From: Vanilla planifolia
Lineage: Eukaryota; Streptophyta; Magnoliopsida; Asparagales; Orchidaceae
NCBI GenBank assembly: GCA_023846275.1
Contig: JAIUJO010000847.1
Span: 27,501 to 91,500, forward strand
Direction of reading: 5' to 3'
DNA: 64,000 nucleotides
Position numbers and translations under genes: made by a program. This document shows, piece by piece, positions 38,351 through 52,246 of the stretch. Within the stretch, counting starts at the first letter, position 1. Every line of letters begins with the position of its first letter. The notes under the pieces were generated by a model. The model worked only from the letters and a program-made list of their open reading frames with translations. It was not told where the DNA came from and made no database searches.

Positions 38351-41300
38351 TCTACATTTGTTTGCTTGTGTGCATATGCACACACCACATGTGTGTGTGT
38401 AGGTGCACATGTGCATGTGAATGTGTGCGATTGTGTGTGTTAGTTTTTGTGCATGTGTGTTTGTACAAATAGGCATATGTGTGTGTACGAATCTGAGTGT
38501 GCACATGTTTGTATGTATAATCGTGCATGTATGCATTGAATGTGTGTGATTGTGCATGGGTGTCTGCATGTGTGTCTGCATGTGTGTGTCTACGTGCATG
38601 TGTGCATGTGTTTGCATGTGTGGGAGCCTATATGTTCTTGTGTGTGTTCGTGTGTACATGTGCATGTGTGTATGCATATGTTTACATGTATATGTGCCTG
38701 TGTGTGTGTTTGTGTGTGCACGTGTGTCCATGCATGCCTGTACATACGTGTGTGCATGTGTTTTTTCATGTTTGTGTGCATTTGCATGCTTGCATAGATG
38801 TTTGTGTGTGTGTATTTAGCCATTTGTTCATATGTGTATGTGTGCACATAGGTACATGTGAGTGTGTGTGTGTCTGTATATGTTTATGAGTGTATGTGTA
38901 TGTGCATGTTTGTGTGCGTGTGCATGCATGGATGCGAATGTGTTTGTGTGTTTGTATGTGTGTATGTGTGTATGTGCATGTGCATATGTATTTTGTGTGT
39001 ATGTGTATGTATGCATGCATATGTAGTTGTATGTGTGTGTGCACGTGTGTGCATGTTGTTTCTGTGTGTTTGTGTTTGTGTGTGTGTGGGTGTATGTGTA
39101 CGTGTGTGTTTGTGGGTGTATGTGGTGTGTGTTCAAGGGTGTGTGTGCATATGTGTGTGTATGTGTGCATGCATATGATTGTGTTCATGTGTGCAAGCAT
39201 ATGAGTGTGTGTGCAAGTCTTTGTACATGTGTCTGGTCGTTTGTGTGCTTGTGTGTGTATGTATTTTTTTTGTTTTTGTATGCCTGCATGTGTGAGTGTG
39301 TGTGTGTATTTGTATGTATATATATGTGTGCATGTGTTTTTTTGTGTACGTGTGTGTTGCATTCACATGTGTCTATATGTGTGTGTGTGTGTGCATTTGT
39401 TTAGTTGTATGTGCATTTGTGCACGTTTATGTGTATATATTTGCATACCTGTGGGTCTGCTTGTGTATGTGTGTTTATGTGTACATTGGTGCATTTGTGT
39501 TTGCACTGCATATGTGCACATTGTGTATGTGTGCATGCAAGCAAGCATATGTGTGTACATGTGTGCATGTTTTTGTATGTGTTCTGTGTGTTTGCATGTG
39601 GGTGTGTGTGTATGTGTTTTCCCTTACACGTGCATATATGTTTCTGTGCCTATGCTTGTGCATGCACATGTGTGTGTGCACTTGTGGGTGTATGAGCATG
39701 TGTGTTTGCCAATACATGTGCATACGTGTGCGTGCTTGTGTGTACATGTGCATGTGTGTCATGGGTACACATGTGTTTGTGCTTGTGCATGCATGTGTTA
39801 TTGCACATGTGTGCATGTGAGTCTGTGTGTGTGCGAGCACATGTGTGTGCATAGGTATGCGATTGTGTGTCTACATGTGCATATAGGAGTGTGGGTGTGC
39901 ATGTGTTTTTCTTTGTGTGTATGCATACATGTTTGTGAGTTTATGCCTATAGGTCTGCGTGTGTGTGCATATACATGCTTCTATGCATTTGTATGTATTT
40001 GTATGTATGTGTGCATGTGCTTATGCATATGCATATGTATATGTGTGCATGTGTATGGGTAAGTGTGCATGTGTTTCTATTATTGTGCATACATGATTGT
40101 GTGTGTGTCTGTATGCATGTTTGTGTGAGTATCCTTGTGTTTGTGTGCATGTGCACACTGAAGTGTGCATGCATGTGTGTGTGTGTGTGCATGTATGTGT
40201 GTGTTCATGTACATATATGTGTATGTATTTGGGTGTGTGAGTATCCATGTGTTTGTGCATGCATGTATCAGTGTGCATGTGCATGTGTGCATGTGTGTGG
40301 GCATTTATATATGTCTGCTTGTGTATGTGTGTACGTATACATTTGTGTCAACGTGTGTGTGTGTGTGTGTGCATGTGTGTATATGTTCATGAGCATGAGT
40401 GTGTATGGATTTGTGTACATGTTTGTGTGTATGTGCATGTACGTGTGTTTGTGCATGAAAATTTGTATGTACGTGTGGTTGTGTGTGAGTGTGTACACAT
40501 GCGTGTGCATGCATATTTTTGTTCATGTGTGTGTGTGTGTGCATGCTTGTGCGTGCATGTGTGTGTTCATGTGTGTTTAGGCATGCATGCATATATGTGT
40601 GTGTACATGTGTGTGTGAGTGCTCATACATGCAAGGTTATGTGTGGACCTATGTGCATGTCTGTGTATGAGTACTTGCACTTTTGAATGTGTTTGTGTGC
40701 ATTCATCTATATGTATGCATGCATGCATGTTTATCTATATGTCAATGTGTTCATGTGCATGTGTATGTGTTCATGTGTGTATGCATGTGTGTATGCATTA
40801 ATGCATGTGTATGTGTTTGTGTGTGTGCATGTGTGTACATATGTGTATATGTATGTGTGTGTTTACATGTGTATGTGTCTATATGTGTGCTTGTGCATGC
40901 TTATGTGTGTTTGTGCTCTTCTTCATTTATGCATTTGTGTGAGCTTGTGCATCTCTATGCATTCAAGTGTGTGTGTGCATATATAGGTGCATGGGTGTGT
41001 GCATTTTTCTTTTGTGCAATGCATGTATGTGTGTGCATTTGTGTATGTGTTGGTACACATGTGTGTGCATGTATTTTTGGATGTGTGTGCATTTCTATGT
41101 GTCTGTGTGCTTGTTCATGTGCACATATGTGTGTGTGCATATGTTTGTTCCAGTGAGCATGTACATGTGCATGCATGCATGTAGGCATACACACATTCAT
41201 GTATGTGTGATTGCATGTGTGCAAGCATCACCGTGTTCATGTGCATGTGCGTGTGTGTATGTTCATGTGTCTGCATGGTCTTGTGTGTGCATGTGTGTTT

Positions 41301-41432
41301 GTGTGTATATGCATGTTAGTGTGTTTGTGCGTGTTCATGTAGATGTGTGTGTGTATGTATTCATGTGCATAAGTGTACGTGCATGTTTGAATGTACCTTT
41401 ATTCTTGTGTGAATGCATGGTTGTGTGTGTGT

Positions 41433-41516
41433 CTATGCTAGTACATGAACATTTCTATGTTTGTATACATGAACACATGTCTATGTGTTTGTATACATGA
41501 ACACATGTCTATGCAC
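41433..41516 (+). repeat. 28-bp tandem repeat, about 2.8 copies
   Basis: TTGTATACATGAACACATGT followed by CTATG is repeated with a 28-base period (41461, 41489), preceded by an imperfect copy starting near 41439 (AGTACATGAACATTTCTATG). Confidence 0.88.
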
Positions 41517-44500
41517 ATGTGTGCATATGCATGTTCGTTTATGTGTGTGGGTGCATGCATGTTTCTTTCTGCGTATGCATGTGCATGTGTGTGTGTGTGC
41601 ATGTCTGTATGTGTGGTGCATTTGTGAGTTTGTGTGGGTGTGTTCGCATGTCTACTTGTGTTTCTATGTTTTTATATGTCTTTTGTCTATGTGCGTATGT
41701 TTGTATGTGTGTGTGTGCACAAAAACATGTGTGTCTATGTTTGTGTGTGTATATGTGTGTGTGTGATTGCATGTGCAGCATATCTTTACATGTGGTGTGT
41801 GTGTGTGTGTGTGCATGCATCTGTTTGTGTTTGCATGCATGTGTGTGTGCATATGTATATGTGAGTGCATGTGTGTATTTGTGTTCATGTATCTACTTAT
41901 ATATCAACATGTGTGTATGCCCTTGTGTGCGTATGTGTGTGCATTGGTGTGTGCAGGTGTGTGCATGTGTTTGTGTAAGTGTTTTGTTACTTGTGTGGGT
42001 ATTTTTATGCATGTGTTTTTGTGTTTGCATGTGTGTGTGTGTGCATGTATGTGTGCCTGCATGTCTACACATGTGTGTATACATATGTACATGTGTTCGT
42101 GCATGAGGATATAGGCATGTGTTTTCGTGTGTGTTTGCAAGTACACATGTGTGTGTGTATGTGCATGTGTGCATGCTCCCAAATGTCAATCATTATATGT
42201 ACGTGCACCTATGTGGGTGTGTGTGCACACAAAATATATGCATGTACATTTGTGTGCATGTATATGTCTCTATGCATACATGTATGCATGTGCATGTGTC
42301 TACGCATGTAGGTATGCGTTTGGATGTTTTTGTGAGTGGATATATATGTGTGTGTGCATGTGTGTGTTTTTGTACATGTTTGTGTATGTGTTATTATGTA
42401 TATGTGTTGTGGTGCAGGTGCATTCATGTGTGCATTCTATGTGATTGTTCAAGAAAGCTTGTGCATGCGTGCAAGTGTTTGGGTGTGTGTGTGTGGGTGT
42501 GTGCATGTGTGTGTACATGTGTGTGTATGCATGTGCATGTGAATGTGTGAGCATGTATGTGTGCATATGTTTATGAATATTTTCAAGTGTTCATGGGTGT
42601 TCATGCATGTGTGTGTGTGTGTGTAAGTGTGTGCATATGTATGTCTATCTGTGTATGTGTGTGTGTGTCTAAGTTTTTCTATAAGACTGTGTGTGGATGT
42701 GTCTGTGCATCTTAGTATGTGTGAGTATGCATGTGTTTGCATGTGCATGTGTGCGTGTGTGCTTGTGCTTATTCTTATGTGTGTGTATGTGTACATATGT
42801 GTGCATATGCAATTCTATGTGCTTGTGCTCATGCATGTATGTGTGCATTACCTATGGTTGTCTGTGCGTGTGTGTGTGTGAGTGCATGCATGCATGTATG
42901 TGTTCTTGCATGTGTGTGTGAGAGCGTACATGCTTGAATGTGTTCTTTCATGTGTGTGTGGGTGAATACATTTGTGCAAGTATGCTTACATTCATATTCA
43001 TGTGTCTATGCACGCATGTGTGTGTGATTTGTGATTGTGTTTGTGTGTGTGTGTGCGGGTGTATGCTTGTGACCTTTTGTGCATGTACATGCATGTGTAT
43101 ATGTACTACATGTGTACATGTGTGCATGTGAGCCTGTGTGTGCTCATTCATGTTTGTGCAAGAGCATGCATGTTCCTGTTTGCGTGTGCAATGCGATCAT
43201 GAGTGTGCATGTGTCTGGGTGTGGGTTTGTGTGTGTGCACATGTGTGTATGGCATGCATGTATATGTGTGTGTGATTACATGTGCATGTATGTGGGTGCA
43301 TGCATGTGTGCATATGTGCATGTCCTCAAATGCATGTCTCTGTCCATACGTGTGTGTGCGTCTGTGTGCTTGTAAGCATGTGTGCATGTGTATGCATGCA
43401 TGCATGTGTGTGTATGTGCATTATGTGCATGTGTGTCTTCATGCATGCATGCATGTGTGTGCATGAGCATGTGTGTGCATGTTTCTTCGTTCTATGTGTG
43501 CATATATATAGGTGTGGGTATTTGTGTATGTTCATGTGTGTGCATATGTGTGTATATGTGTGTGTTTACTTATTTGTGTCTTTATGTTTTTGTGTGCATG
43601 TGTGTTCTTATGTGTGTATGTGTGACTTTGTGCACATGTATGCAAGTGTATGTGTGTGTGTGTAACTAAGAGCATGCACTTGTCTACATGTGTGTCTTTG
43701 TGCACATGCATGTTTGTGTGTGAGTGTGTGCGTATATGTGTCTGTGTGAGTGCATATGCATTCATGTGTATGTGTGTGCATGTGTGTGTATGTGTGTGTG
43801 AGAGTGTCTATAGGTTTTTGTCTATGTCTACATGTGCATGTGCACATGCATACTCAGGTGTTTGAGTGTGTGTGCATGTCTATGCAGTCACAAACACACA
43901 CGTGTCTTTGTAGATGCATGGGTGCAGTATTCATGTGTGTTGGTGTTTTTGTGTGTGTACATGTCTGTGAGCATGCATGTATGTGTAAATGTGCACTTGT
44001 GTGTATGTGTTGGTGTGTATTTGTGTTTGTGTGTATGTGCATATGTGTGCTGTGCAAGTGTGTATGCATGTGTGTTTGCGTATGTTTATTTACATATGTG
44101 TGAGCATGTGTGTGTTTGCACGTGTGTGTATGCATATGCATTCACGTGTATGTGTGCGTGTGTGTGCTAGTGCACAGGAGTGTGTGTGTTTTGTGCATGT
44201 GTGTGTGCATATGTGCATGTGTGCATGCATGTGTGTTTTTCTACATTTGTATGTGAGTTATTATGTCTATGAGTATATGTGTGAATTTCTGCATGTCTAC
44301 GTGTGTGCTTAAATGTGTGGGTGCAAGTGTTTGTTTTGTGCATGTTTTTTATGTGCATGTGTTTGTGTGCTTGTGCATGTGTGTGTGTCTACCTGCATGC
44401 AAGTATGAATGTGTGTGTGTTTGTGCATGTATTTGTACATGCATGTGTGAGTGTGCATTTTTGCGTGCATGTGTGTATTCATGCGTGCATATGTGTATGT

Positions 44501-44806
44501 GTGTGTGAGTGTTTAGCTTTGTATGTGTGTGCATGGCCATGACTATGCCAGTAAGTGGGTGCATGTGTACGTGTTTGTGTGCATACCTACATGTTGATGT
44601 GTGTAGTTGTGTGTGTGCATGGGCATCTACATGTGTGTATGTGTATGTGTTCATACATGTGCATGCATCATTAAGTGTCTATGTGTGCGTGTGTGTGAGT
44701 TCTTTTGTGTGTGGGAGTATGCATATAGCTTTGTGTGTGTGTGTGTGCATGTGTAGGTGCACATGTGTCTCTACTTATATGTGTTTGCATTTATGTATAT
44801 GTACAT

Positions 44807-44884
44807 GTGTAATTTTATGTCTATATGCTTACTATTTGTGTGCATGTGTAAGTTTATGTCTATATGCTTACTGTTTGTGTGCAT
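44807..44884 (+). repeat. 39-bp tandem duplication
   Basis: A unit with TTTATGTCTATATGCTTACT followed by RTTTGTGTGCAT occurs at 44807 and 44846 with two or three mismatches. Confidence 0.92.
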
Positions 44885-47800
44885 GTGCATGTGTTCATTC
44901 ATAACATGTGTGTGTAAATGCACACATGTGTATGTGTGTGTTTGTGTAAGCATGTATGTGTGTTTGTGCAATTGTGGATGTGTATGAGTACATATGTGTG
45001 TTTATGCATTTGCATGTTTGTGGATTTGGGTGCATCTATGTGCATGTGTAGGCATTCGTTTGTGTTTATGTACATGTTCACACATGTGTGTGCATGTGTT
45101 TGTGGGTTTGCTCATGTGTGCATGTGTGTTCGACATAAGTATTCGTGTATCCTTGTGTGCTTGTTGGTGATCATGTGTGCATGTGTGTGCATCTATATTC
45201 TTATGCATGTGCATGTGAGTGTGTGAGTGTTTGTGTATGCATGTGTGTGCTTGTGCATTTCCATGTGTGCACTATGCATGTTCACCAATGTGCATGGATA
45301 AATGTGTGTGTGTTTTGTGCATTTATGGGCATGTGTGTTTGTGTGCATGTAGGCAGACATACATTTGTGTGGATGGGTGTGTGTGTGTGTGCATTGATGT
45401 GTGTATGTGCATGTGTGTGCCTAATTATGTACATGTGTGTATGTGTGACTGTATGCATATGTCTATCAGTTCGTGTGCCTGTGCATGTGTGTGTAATTCT
45501 GTGTGCTTGTATGTGCATGCATGCTTGTGTGTGTGTGCATGTGTTCTTATGTTTGTGTGTGTGTATGTGTGCAAGTACATTTGTAATATTTTTATGTGTG
45601 TATGTGTTTGTGCTTGTGTGGTTGTGTTTGTATTTATGTGTGTGCAAGTTTTGTGTATGCTTGTGCATGTGTGCATGAGTATATTTAGGTGTATGTGTAT
45701 ATGTGAATGTGCTTGTGTATAAATGTGTGTGTGTGAGCATGCATGTGTGCATGTGTGCATGCATGCGTGTGTGTTTGGATGTATGTGTGTCAACATGTTG
45801 GTGTGTGCGCATGTGTGCATATGCATACCTATGTGCATATCTGTGTATTTGTGCATGTGTGCATGAGTGGACACACTAGTGTTTGCATGCATGCATTTAT
45901 GCATGTATGTGTATTGTTCATGCATGTGTGCATGAACAAGTGTTTGTGTGTGGGCATGTGTGGGGGTGAGCACATGTGTGTACATGTGTGCATGCGTGTG
46001 AGTATGTTCGTGTGTGTGTGTGTTTGATTGTGCACATGTGTGTCTATCTATTCGTGTGCATGTGTGTGTTAATATGAGCATTGTCATGCGTGTATGTGTG
46101 TGTTCACATGCATGCTAGTATATGTGAGCATGTGTGAATGTGTAGTGTAGTTAAGTTGATGTGTGCATGTATATGCTTATGCATTTGTTATATTATTTAT
46201 GTTTGTGTGTGTACATGTTTATGTGGGCACATGAGTTTGGGTGTACATTGGTGTGAATATGTGCGGGAGTGTTGTATGTGCATGTGTACGTGTGAGGGTG
46301 CATGTGTGTTCTTGTATCTGTGTGCATGTGTGTGCATGCGAACATGTTTGAGCATGTGTGTGTGGGTGTGTGCATGCATGAATGTGTACATTTTTGCATG
46401 TGTGTGTATAAGCATGTTTGTGTGTGTGCATGTGGGTCTACATGTGGATACATGCAAGCATGTGTTTGTATTTGTGCATGTGTGCATGAGTGTGTGCATA
46501 TGTTTGTGTGCACATCAACACATGTTTTTGTGTGTGCGTGCATGTGCATATGTCCTCATGCATTTGTGTGTGTGTGTGTGTGTTGTGTACGCATGTGTCT
46601 GCAAGGATGTGAGCATGTACATGCTTATGTGTGTGTTCTTGTGTGTGCATGTAGTTATGTATGTGTGTGTGTGTGTGCATTTTTGTGTGTACATTGGTGT
46701 GTGTGTGTGTATCCATGTGAGTCTATATGCATGTTTGTGATTTTATGAGTGAGTGTGCATGCATGTGTTTATGCGCTTGTTTGTGTGAGCATGTATGCGT
46801 GCGTATGTGTGTATTTGCGTGTGTGTTTATGTGTCTATATGTGCATATGTGTATGTATACATGCTTTTGGTTGCTTGTGTATTTGTGTGTGTGCGTGCAA
46901 GTGCATGTCTTTGAATGTGTGTCTACATGTGTGTGCATGTGCATGTGGATGTTTGCACATACATGTGCATGCAAGTGTGTGTGTGTGTGTGTGTGTTTGT
47001 GTGTATGTATGTGTGTTTGTATCTGTGTATGTGCATGTTTGGTTATGTAGATTAATGTGCATGTGTGGTTGTTTGTGTGTGTGCATGGTCATCTGTGTGT
47101 TCCTTTATGTGTGTGAGCATGCATGTGGGTGTGCATGTGGGCGTATGTATGGGTGTGTGTGCATGGGTTTGTGTGAGTACTTGTTTGTGTGTGTGTGTGT
47201 GTATGTAGTTGTGTGTGTTCATGTGTGTGTATAAGTACATGCATGTGTGCCTATATGTTTATGTGTATGTGTGCATTTGTTGTTCATATGTGCATTTGCA
47301 TGTGTGTGAATGTGTTCATGTGCATGTGTATATGAGTGTATGTGTGTGTGCATGTGTGTGTGCATGTGTATGTGTGTCTATGTGTTCATGTGCATGTATG
47401 TGTGCATTTGTGCATTTGCATGCATCTATGTGTGTGGGTGCATTTGTGTGTAGAATGATTGGTGTAAGTGTGTTTGCATGTGTGAGTATGAGTATGTATG
47501 TGTGCATTTTTGTGTGTTGCATGTATTCATTTGTGCATGCATGTGTGTGCATGAGTGTGTACATGTGTATATGTTTTCATGAATATTAGTGTGTGTGTGT
47601 GTGCATGCGTGATTGTGTGTGAATGTATTTTGAACTTGTGTGTATATATTTGTGCTCATGCATGTACCTTTATGTGTGTATCAGTATGTTCATGTTTGTG
47701 TCTATGTGTGTGCATTTTTGTCAGTATACTTGTATGTTGTGTGTGTGTGTGTTTAGGTGTGCATGTGTTTGTGTGTGGGTGTGTTATTGTTGGATATGCA

Positions 47801-50800
47801 TGTGCATGCACGTGTCTATTTGTGTATTTATGTGTGTATGCATATCTGCATGCCTGTGCGTCCATTTATGATCGCGTGTGCATGTGTGTTTTTTTTGGTA
47901 TGCTTGAATGTATATGTGCCTCGATATGTTTTTATGCATGTAAGTATACATGTGTGTGTCTATATGCCCATGGATGTGTATGTGTGCATGTTTGTGTGTG
48001 TGTGCATGTTTGTATGTGTAAGTGTATGCATGTACTTGTGTCCTCTATTATAGCCTATGCATATATGTGTGTGTATACAAGAGTGTGTGTGGACATGTGT
48101 ATACATTTGTGTTAATGTGTGTGTGTGTGCATGCACACATTAGTGTTTGTGTGTTTATGCATGTGTGTGTTGGTGAGTTTTCTATATATGTGCATCTGTG
48201 TGTATGTGAGTGCTTGCATGTGCACATATGAGAGCGAGTGTGCATTTGTGGGTGTGCATGTTTGTGAGGACATGCATGTGTGCATGCATGTGTGCATGCA
48301 TGTATATGTGTGTGGGTACATTTGAGTAGGTGTGTATGTATGTGAGTGTGTGCGTGAGTCTATGTGTATGTGTATATATGTGTGTATGGATATGGGTCTG
48401 CATCTATGTTCATGTGTACATGTATGTATGTTTGTGTGCATGCATGTGTGTGTGTCTTTGTGTGTTTGTGTATTTGTGTATTTGTGCATGAATGTAGATG
48501 TTTGTGTGTTTATGCATGCATATGTGTTTGTGTATGTGTAATGTGTTTGTGTCAGTGTGTGTGTTCTTGTGCATGCATGTATGTGTGTATGTGTTTATGC
48601 ATGTGTGTGTGTGTTTATGCATGTGTGTATGCCTATATATATGTGTATGAGCCCATCTATGACTATGTGTGCATGTATGTGTGTGTGTGTGCATGTAAGT
48701 GTATGTTTTGTGTGTGTGTGTACCTTTCTTTGATCATATATGTGAACTTGTGCAAGTGCGTGTGTGTGCAAGTGCATGTGTTGATATGCTTGGTATAGGT
48801 GAGTGTATCTATATGTCTACGAATGTTTTTGTATGCGTGTGCATTAGCATTTTCAGTGTGAGTGTGCATGTTTGCATTTGTATGGATGTGAGTGTGTGTG
48901 GGTATGTGTGTGCATGTGGGTGTGTATGTTTATTTTGGAGTGCATTTGTATGTATGTGCTTGTGCTTATACATTTGTGTATACTTATGTTCCTATGTATG
49001 CATGTGTGTCTACGTGTGCATGTGCGTGTGTGAGCATGCAGGTGTGTACATATATGTGTGTATGCATTTGTGTGTGTGTATTTGAGTTTTTTGTGTTTGT
49101 TTTTGTGTAGATGTGTGTGCCTGTACGTGTGTGTGTGTATGTGTGTGCATGAGCATGCACATTTTTGTGTGGATGTGTTTTTGTGCATGTATATGTATGT
49201 GTGTGTCTATGTACGTGTGTTTTCTTGCTTTTAGATGGTTGTAAATGTGTGTGTATTTTTGTGTTTGTTAGTTATTATGTGTTTGTGGTGATGTGTGTGA
49301 GAGTGTGCAAGCTTTCGTATATGTGTGCATGTGTGTGTGTGTATATATATGTGTGCATATGTGTGTGCACATATTCGTGCACAAGTATGTGCGTGTGTGT
49401 CTATGTATGTGTGTATGTGCATGCATGTGGAAGTGTGCATGTGTGTGCTATATATACATGCCTATAAATGTGTAGACATGCTAGTGTGTGGGTGTAGGTG
49501 TGTGTCAGTGTGTGCATGCATATGTGTGCATGTGTTTGTATGTATTTGTATGTGTGTGTCTTTATCTGTATGTGTGTGTAGGTTATGCATATGTGTGTGT
49601 GTGCCTATTTACATATGTTCTTCTATTTATGCACACATACATGCATTTATGTGCATTTGTGATTGTGTGTGTGATTTTGGATGTGTGTGTCTATGAGTCT
49701 GAGCATTATTGCATATGTGTGCATGTGTGCATCTGCGTATGTTTTCATGCACATGGATGCAAACATGTGCATGTGCAAGAATGTGCATGTGATTATGTGT
49801 GTGTGTGTGTATGTTGCATGTGTGTATGCATGTACATGCATGCATGTGTGTGCATTTGTGCAAGTGCGTGTATGCAATTATGTGTGCATGTGTGTATGTG
49901 TGAGCATGCATGTTTGGTTGTTGGTGGTTGCATGCATGTGTGTGCATGCGCATCTGTGTGTGCACCCATGTGTGTGCATGTGCGTGTGCACGTGCATGCA
50001 TGTGTATATTTTTATTTGAATGTGCACGTGTGCATGTGCACCAACATGTGTGTGTGTGTGTGTATGGGTGTGTCTGTGTGTGTGTTCATGTGTGTGTATG
50101 CATGTTTTTATTTGTGTGTAAGAATGTATGTGTGTGTTTGTGCATTTATGTATATCTACATGCACATGCACATGTGCATATTAAGTGTCTGTGCATGTCT
50201 TTTTGTGTGCATGTGTGTATTTGTGCCTGTACATATCTATTTGTCTATGTGTGTGCTTAGGTGTGTGTGGATGGGTGTGTGTCTGCATGCATATGCATGT
50301 GTGGATGCTCGTGTGTGTGTTTTTGAGTGTGCATCTATGTCTGTGTGTGAGTGTACAAGTGTGCATGTGTATATCCATGTGTTTTTTTGCATACATCTAC
50401 ATGCATGTGTGTGTCCTTGTGTATCCATCTTTGTGAGCCTATGTTTGTGCATGTGTTTACCTATGTCTTTATTTTTGTGTGTGTGAGCATGTGTGTATAT
50501 ATGTGCACATGTGTGTGAATGTGTGTGCACATGTTCTTATGTGTTTGTGTGTGGGTGCATGCAAGTGTGCATGCATGCTTGTGTGTGGGTTTGTGTGTGT
50601 ATGTTTATGTGCATTTTCTTTATGTGTGTATGTGTGTGTGTGTGTGTTTGTCTGTGTGTATGTGTGGATGTGAGGTGTGTGTTTGTGTTTTGTGTGTGAT
50701 GTGTTTACATGTATCTACTTGTATGCATGTGTCTAAGTGTTGTGCTTGTATGTTTATGTGCTTACATATATTTTATGCATGTGCGTGCATTTGAGTGGAT

Positions 50801-52215
50801 GTAGTTGTATTTCTATGTGTGCGTTTGTATGCTTGTGCATGTGTGTATGTTTTTATGCATGATAATGTGTGCATGTGTGCATATGCATGTATTTACATGC
50901 ATGTCTATGAGCATGCTTGTGTGTGTTCCTCTATGTGTGCATGCGTGCAGTTGGGTAAGTACATGTGTGTACATGTGTGAGTGTGTGTTTGCTTGCATGT
51001 GCATGTCTACATGCATGTTTATGTGTGTGCATGTGCATGTGTGTCGATTTATGTGTGTGCGTGTGTGCATGTGTGTGTGTGAATGTGTTTATGGGGGGTG
51101 TGGTAAGTGTGTATGTGTGTATCTACTTGTGATTGTGTCTTGGGTTTATGTGCATATACAAGCACATACATGTTTATGTGCATGTATGATTGTGAGATTG
51201 TGGGTGTTCATGTGTATGAGTGTATGTGAGTATGAGTGTGTGTGTGCATGGATGAGTGCATGTGTGTGCAAGTGCTTATATGTGTGTTTATGCAAGCCCA
51301 TGTGTTTGTGTGGTTGCAATCAAGTGTGTATGTGACTGTGTGCATGTGCAAGTGTGCATGTATGTGATTGTGCATGTGTGTGTGTGTGTGTTTTTATGTT
51401 TGTGTGTGTATTTGTGTTTATGCATGCACACATGTGTGAATGTGTGTGTGCAAGCATGTGTGTGCTTGCATGAATGTGTGTGTATGTACATGTGAAAGTG
51501 TGTGTACATTTGCACACATGTGCATGCATTTGTGAGGTTGCATGTTTGTGTGTGCATGTCTTTGTATTTGTGCATGTGCATGCATATGTTTTTATTTGTG
51601 CATTTGTGTGTGTGTGCAAGCGCTTGCACATTGGTACATTTATGGTTGTTTTTTTGTGTGCGTGTTGCATTTGTGTATGCACATGCTATTGTGTGCAATT
51701 ACATGTATGTCATGCATGTGTATTGCTACTACTTGTGTATATGTGAGTGTGTGTTTGTGTGCTTACATGTGTTGGTTTGTGTAGTTATGTGTACATATCT
51801 ATTCATGTGTGTATGTACAAGTATGGGTGTGTGAGCGTATGTGTGTATGTGAGTGGTTATGTGTGTGTGTGCATATGTGTACATGGGTGTACATGCTTGT
51901 GTGCATGTGTGTGCTTGCTTGTTTGCATGTATGAGTGCCTATGGGCTTGAGTGTGCATTCTTATGTGTGTGTGTGTGTATGTGAGTATGCATATGTGTGT
52001 GTGTACTTTCATGCATGCATGTATGTGTACACTTGTGTACCTGTGTGTCCATGTGTGTGCATGTTTGTCTATACTAGTATGCACAAGTGTGTGAATGAAT
52101 GTGTGTGTGTGCATTTGTGTGGGTGTGTATGCGTGCATTTGTGTTTGCTTGTTTGCATTTGTCTAGTTGTGCATGTGTGTGTGTGCATGCATGTGTATGT
52201 GCATTTGTGTTCAGG

Positions 52216-52246
<31 letters not shown>

